Positions 63,098-64,000 of a DNA stretch of 64,000 bases are shown here, in pieces. Both the position numbers and the translations under genes were made by a program. The stretch's first letter is position 1; every line of letters begins with the position of its first letter. This DNA is from Thiodiazotropha sp050291245. Lineage in GTDB: Bacteria > Pseudomonadota > Gammaproteobacteria > Chromatiales > Chromatiaceae. The stretch lies in NCBI GenBank assembly GCA_050291245.1, contig JBNKJP010000058.1:1-64000 (forward strand), read 5' to 3'. Below the pieces are notes generated by a model. It had not been told where the DNA came from and made no database searches. It saw only the letters and a list, made by a program, of their open reading frames with translations.

Positions 63098-63233
63098 CCC
63101 ATTTGCTTAAGTTTTGTGAAATCCGTTGCACCACTCCCCCCTTCCACTGGATCTATAATGTTGCACTTTTGGATTCATCTCACTCAACGCGACCCCGGGG
63201 TCTGGGTGAAGTAATCATTTTGCGAAATAAATC

Positions 63234-63926
63234 ATGGACATTCTACCCAAAAAGATCCACGAGACCCTGAGCGCCAAGGGTGTCACCCATATCTACTCCG
63301 CAAACAGCGTGTCCACCGCCTGCCGCCTGCTCAGGCACCGCTGCCTGATGTCCCAGGTCAATATCGACCGCCTCGGCATCGGCGGTCAGTCCTCACCCGG
63401 GGTGGACGCCTGCGCCGAGGACTACACCCGTTGGAATGACGTATTCACCGAAACCGTGGATATTCATCGCCATACGGGAAGCATCAATCCGGCCGGCCCC
63501 GTGGTTTTCGAACTGGATCTCGAAATCATCCGCAATACCTACACCGGCAAGGTCTGGGTCACCCGCAGCAACCCTTCCGAATGGGGCCCCCAGACCCATC
63601 AGGAGCGTAAGTGGTTCTCCTCGGCCATCGACCTGGAGCACTATTTCTCCCCCACGTCATCCGATCACTTGGCGGTGTTTCGCCATTGCGGCGGCAAGCT
63701 GCCCATCCAGGGCTATCTCAAGCGGATCCTACTCGATGACCCAGAACTCGAACTCCGCTCACAGGGTGTCGATTGTTACAGCATGGCCTATGGCGCTTTG
63801 AAACTCGCGATGACGGATGGGGGGTTCGACGTACCGATTGTGCGGCGTACCTGTGACGCTTCGAGCGAATCCCATGAAGGCTATCGCGCCGATGATAACG
63901 CACTCCAGCACGGCTTCTGTCCCTAA
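63234..63926 (+). CDS. Unrecognised cytoplasmic protein
   Basis: 230 residues with VTHIYSANSVSTACRLLRHRCLMSQ near 17-41, then DDVFTETVDIHRH-like and FELDLEIIRN stretches. The opening faintly recalls ADP-ribosyltransferase-type (DarT-like) folds, where a THL/S-A-N-S--TAC pattern precedes the catalytic half, but I cannot show a matching active site. No signal peptide or membrane span. Weak ribosome site. Last full gene in the window. Confidence 0.6.
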   Translation: MDILPKKIHETLSAKGVTHIYSANSVSTACRLLRHRCLMSQVNIDRLGIGGQSSPGVDACAEDYTRWNDVFTETVDIHRHTGSINPAGPVVFELDLEIIRNTYTGKVWVTRSNPSEWGPQTHQERKWFSSAIDLEHYFSPTSSDHLAVFRHCGGKLPIQGYLKRILLDDPELELRSQGVDCYSMAYGALKLAMTDGGFDVPIVRRTCDASSESHEGYRADDNALQHGFCP

Positions 63927-64000
63927 TCTGAATCGTTCAGGCCATCCCCGCACAGTTGAACTATAGTTAGTGGAGCAGCAAGTAATAGGCCGTAGGTATG

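Overview
The window reads as chromosomal DNA of a GC-rich gammaproteobacterium. The signs are a Rep helicase, PurT, DUF2782 and UPF0158 proteins, a CreB/CreC/CreD locus, cytochrome c5, a REP-associated transposase and several families of REP palindromes. Salt-stress-like genes, a hemerythrin, c-di-GMP and chemotaxis genes and an exosortase-type acyltransferase fit an aquatic, possibly halotolerant or sulfur-oxidising member of the Chromatiales or a relative. That placement is inference; no marker gene fixes the genus.

Layout. 1-838: start of a secreted PKD-repeat protein that runs off the window. 1162-7878: rdgB, an operon with a LOG-family protein, DUF2782 and TRAP permeases DctQ/DctM, then rep and a cytochrome c that meet tail to tail. 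8070-14420: tRNA-Arg(CCG), an SGNH hydrolase, a hemerythrin, and a three-gene ABC efflux operon (ATPase, permease, adaptor). 14494-22404: an accessory stretch rich in repeats, with UPF0158, a secreted phosphatidylserine decarboxylase-like enzyme, a large AT-rich lipoprotein between two ~150-bp direct repeats, a broken LysE gene and an ankyrin membrane protein.

22933-30463 is an eight-gene operon: Nudix, PhoU-like/APH-kinase fusion, ATP-grasp, HprK-like kinase, SixA-Nudix fusion, histidine phosphatase, metallophosphoesterase and amphi-Trp protein. It matches the uncharacterised 'GAK' (grasp and kinase) gene set and is extended here by five further phosphate-handling domains. A phytase-like secreted protein follows. 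33275-44833 holds a lipoprotein, a membrane-anchored GH3 enzyme, a YdjM-like protein, CreD/CreC/CreB, a papain-like/pentapeptide protein, PurT and a diguanylate cyclase. 45283-51536 holds an overlapping acyltransferase/ThiF pair, a SIMPL protein, a chemoreceptor, a deoxyinosine-glycosylase-like protein and a lipoprotein.

51697-59499 is the most interesting region. A MarR/EctR-like regulator is divergent from a tightly coupled operon: FN3-like membrane protein, N-carbamoyl amino acid hydrolase, isochorismatase-family hydrolase, Na+/solute symporter, a 40-residue membrane protein, an ATCase-like carbamoyltransferase whose aspartate-binding loop is changed, and an asparagine-synthase-type amidotransferase. 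The parts fit synthesis, uptake and breakdown of an N-carbamoylated amino acid amide, for example the osmolyte N-alpha-carbamoyl-glutamine amide. This is a hypothesis. The window ends with a REP transposase inside its own REP pairs, a DUF945 protein, a second SIMPL protein and an unrecognised protein.
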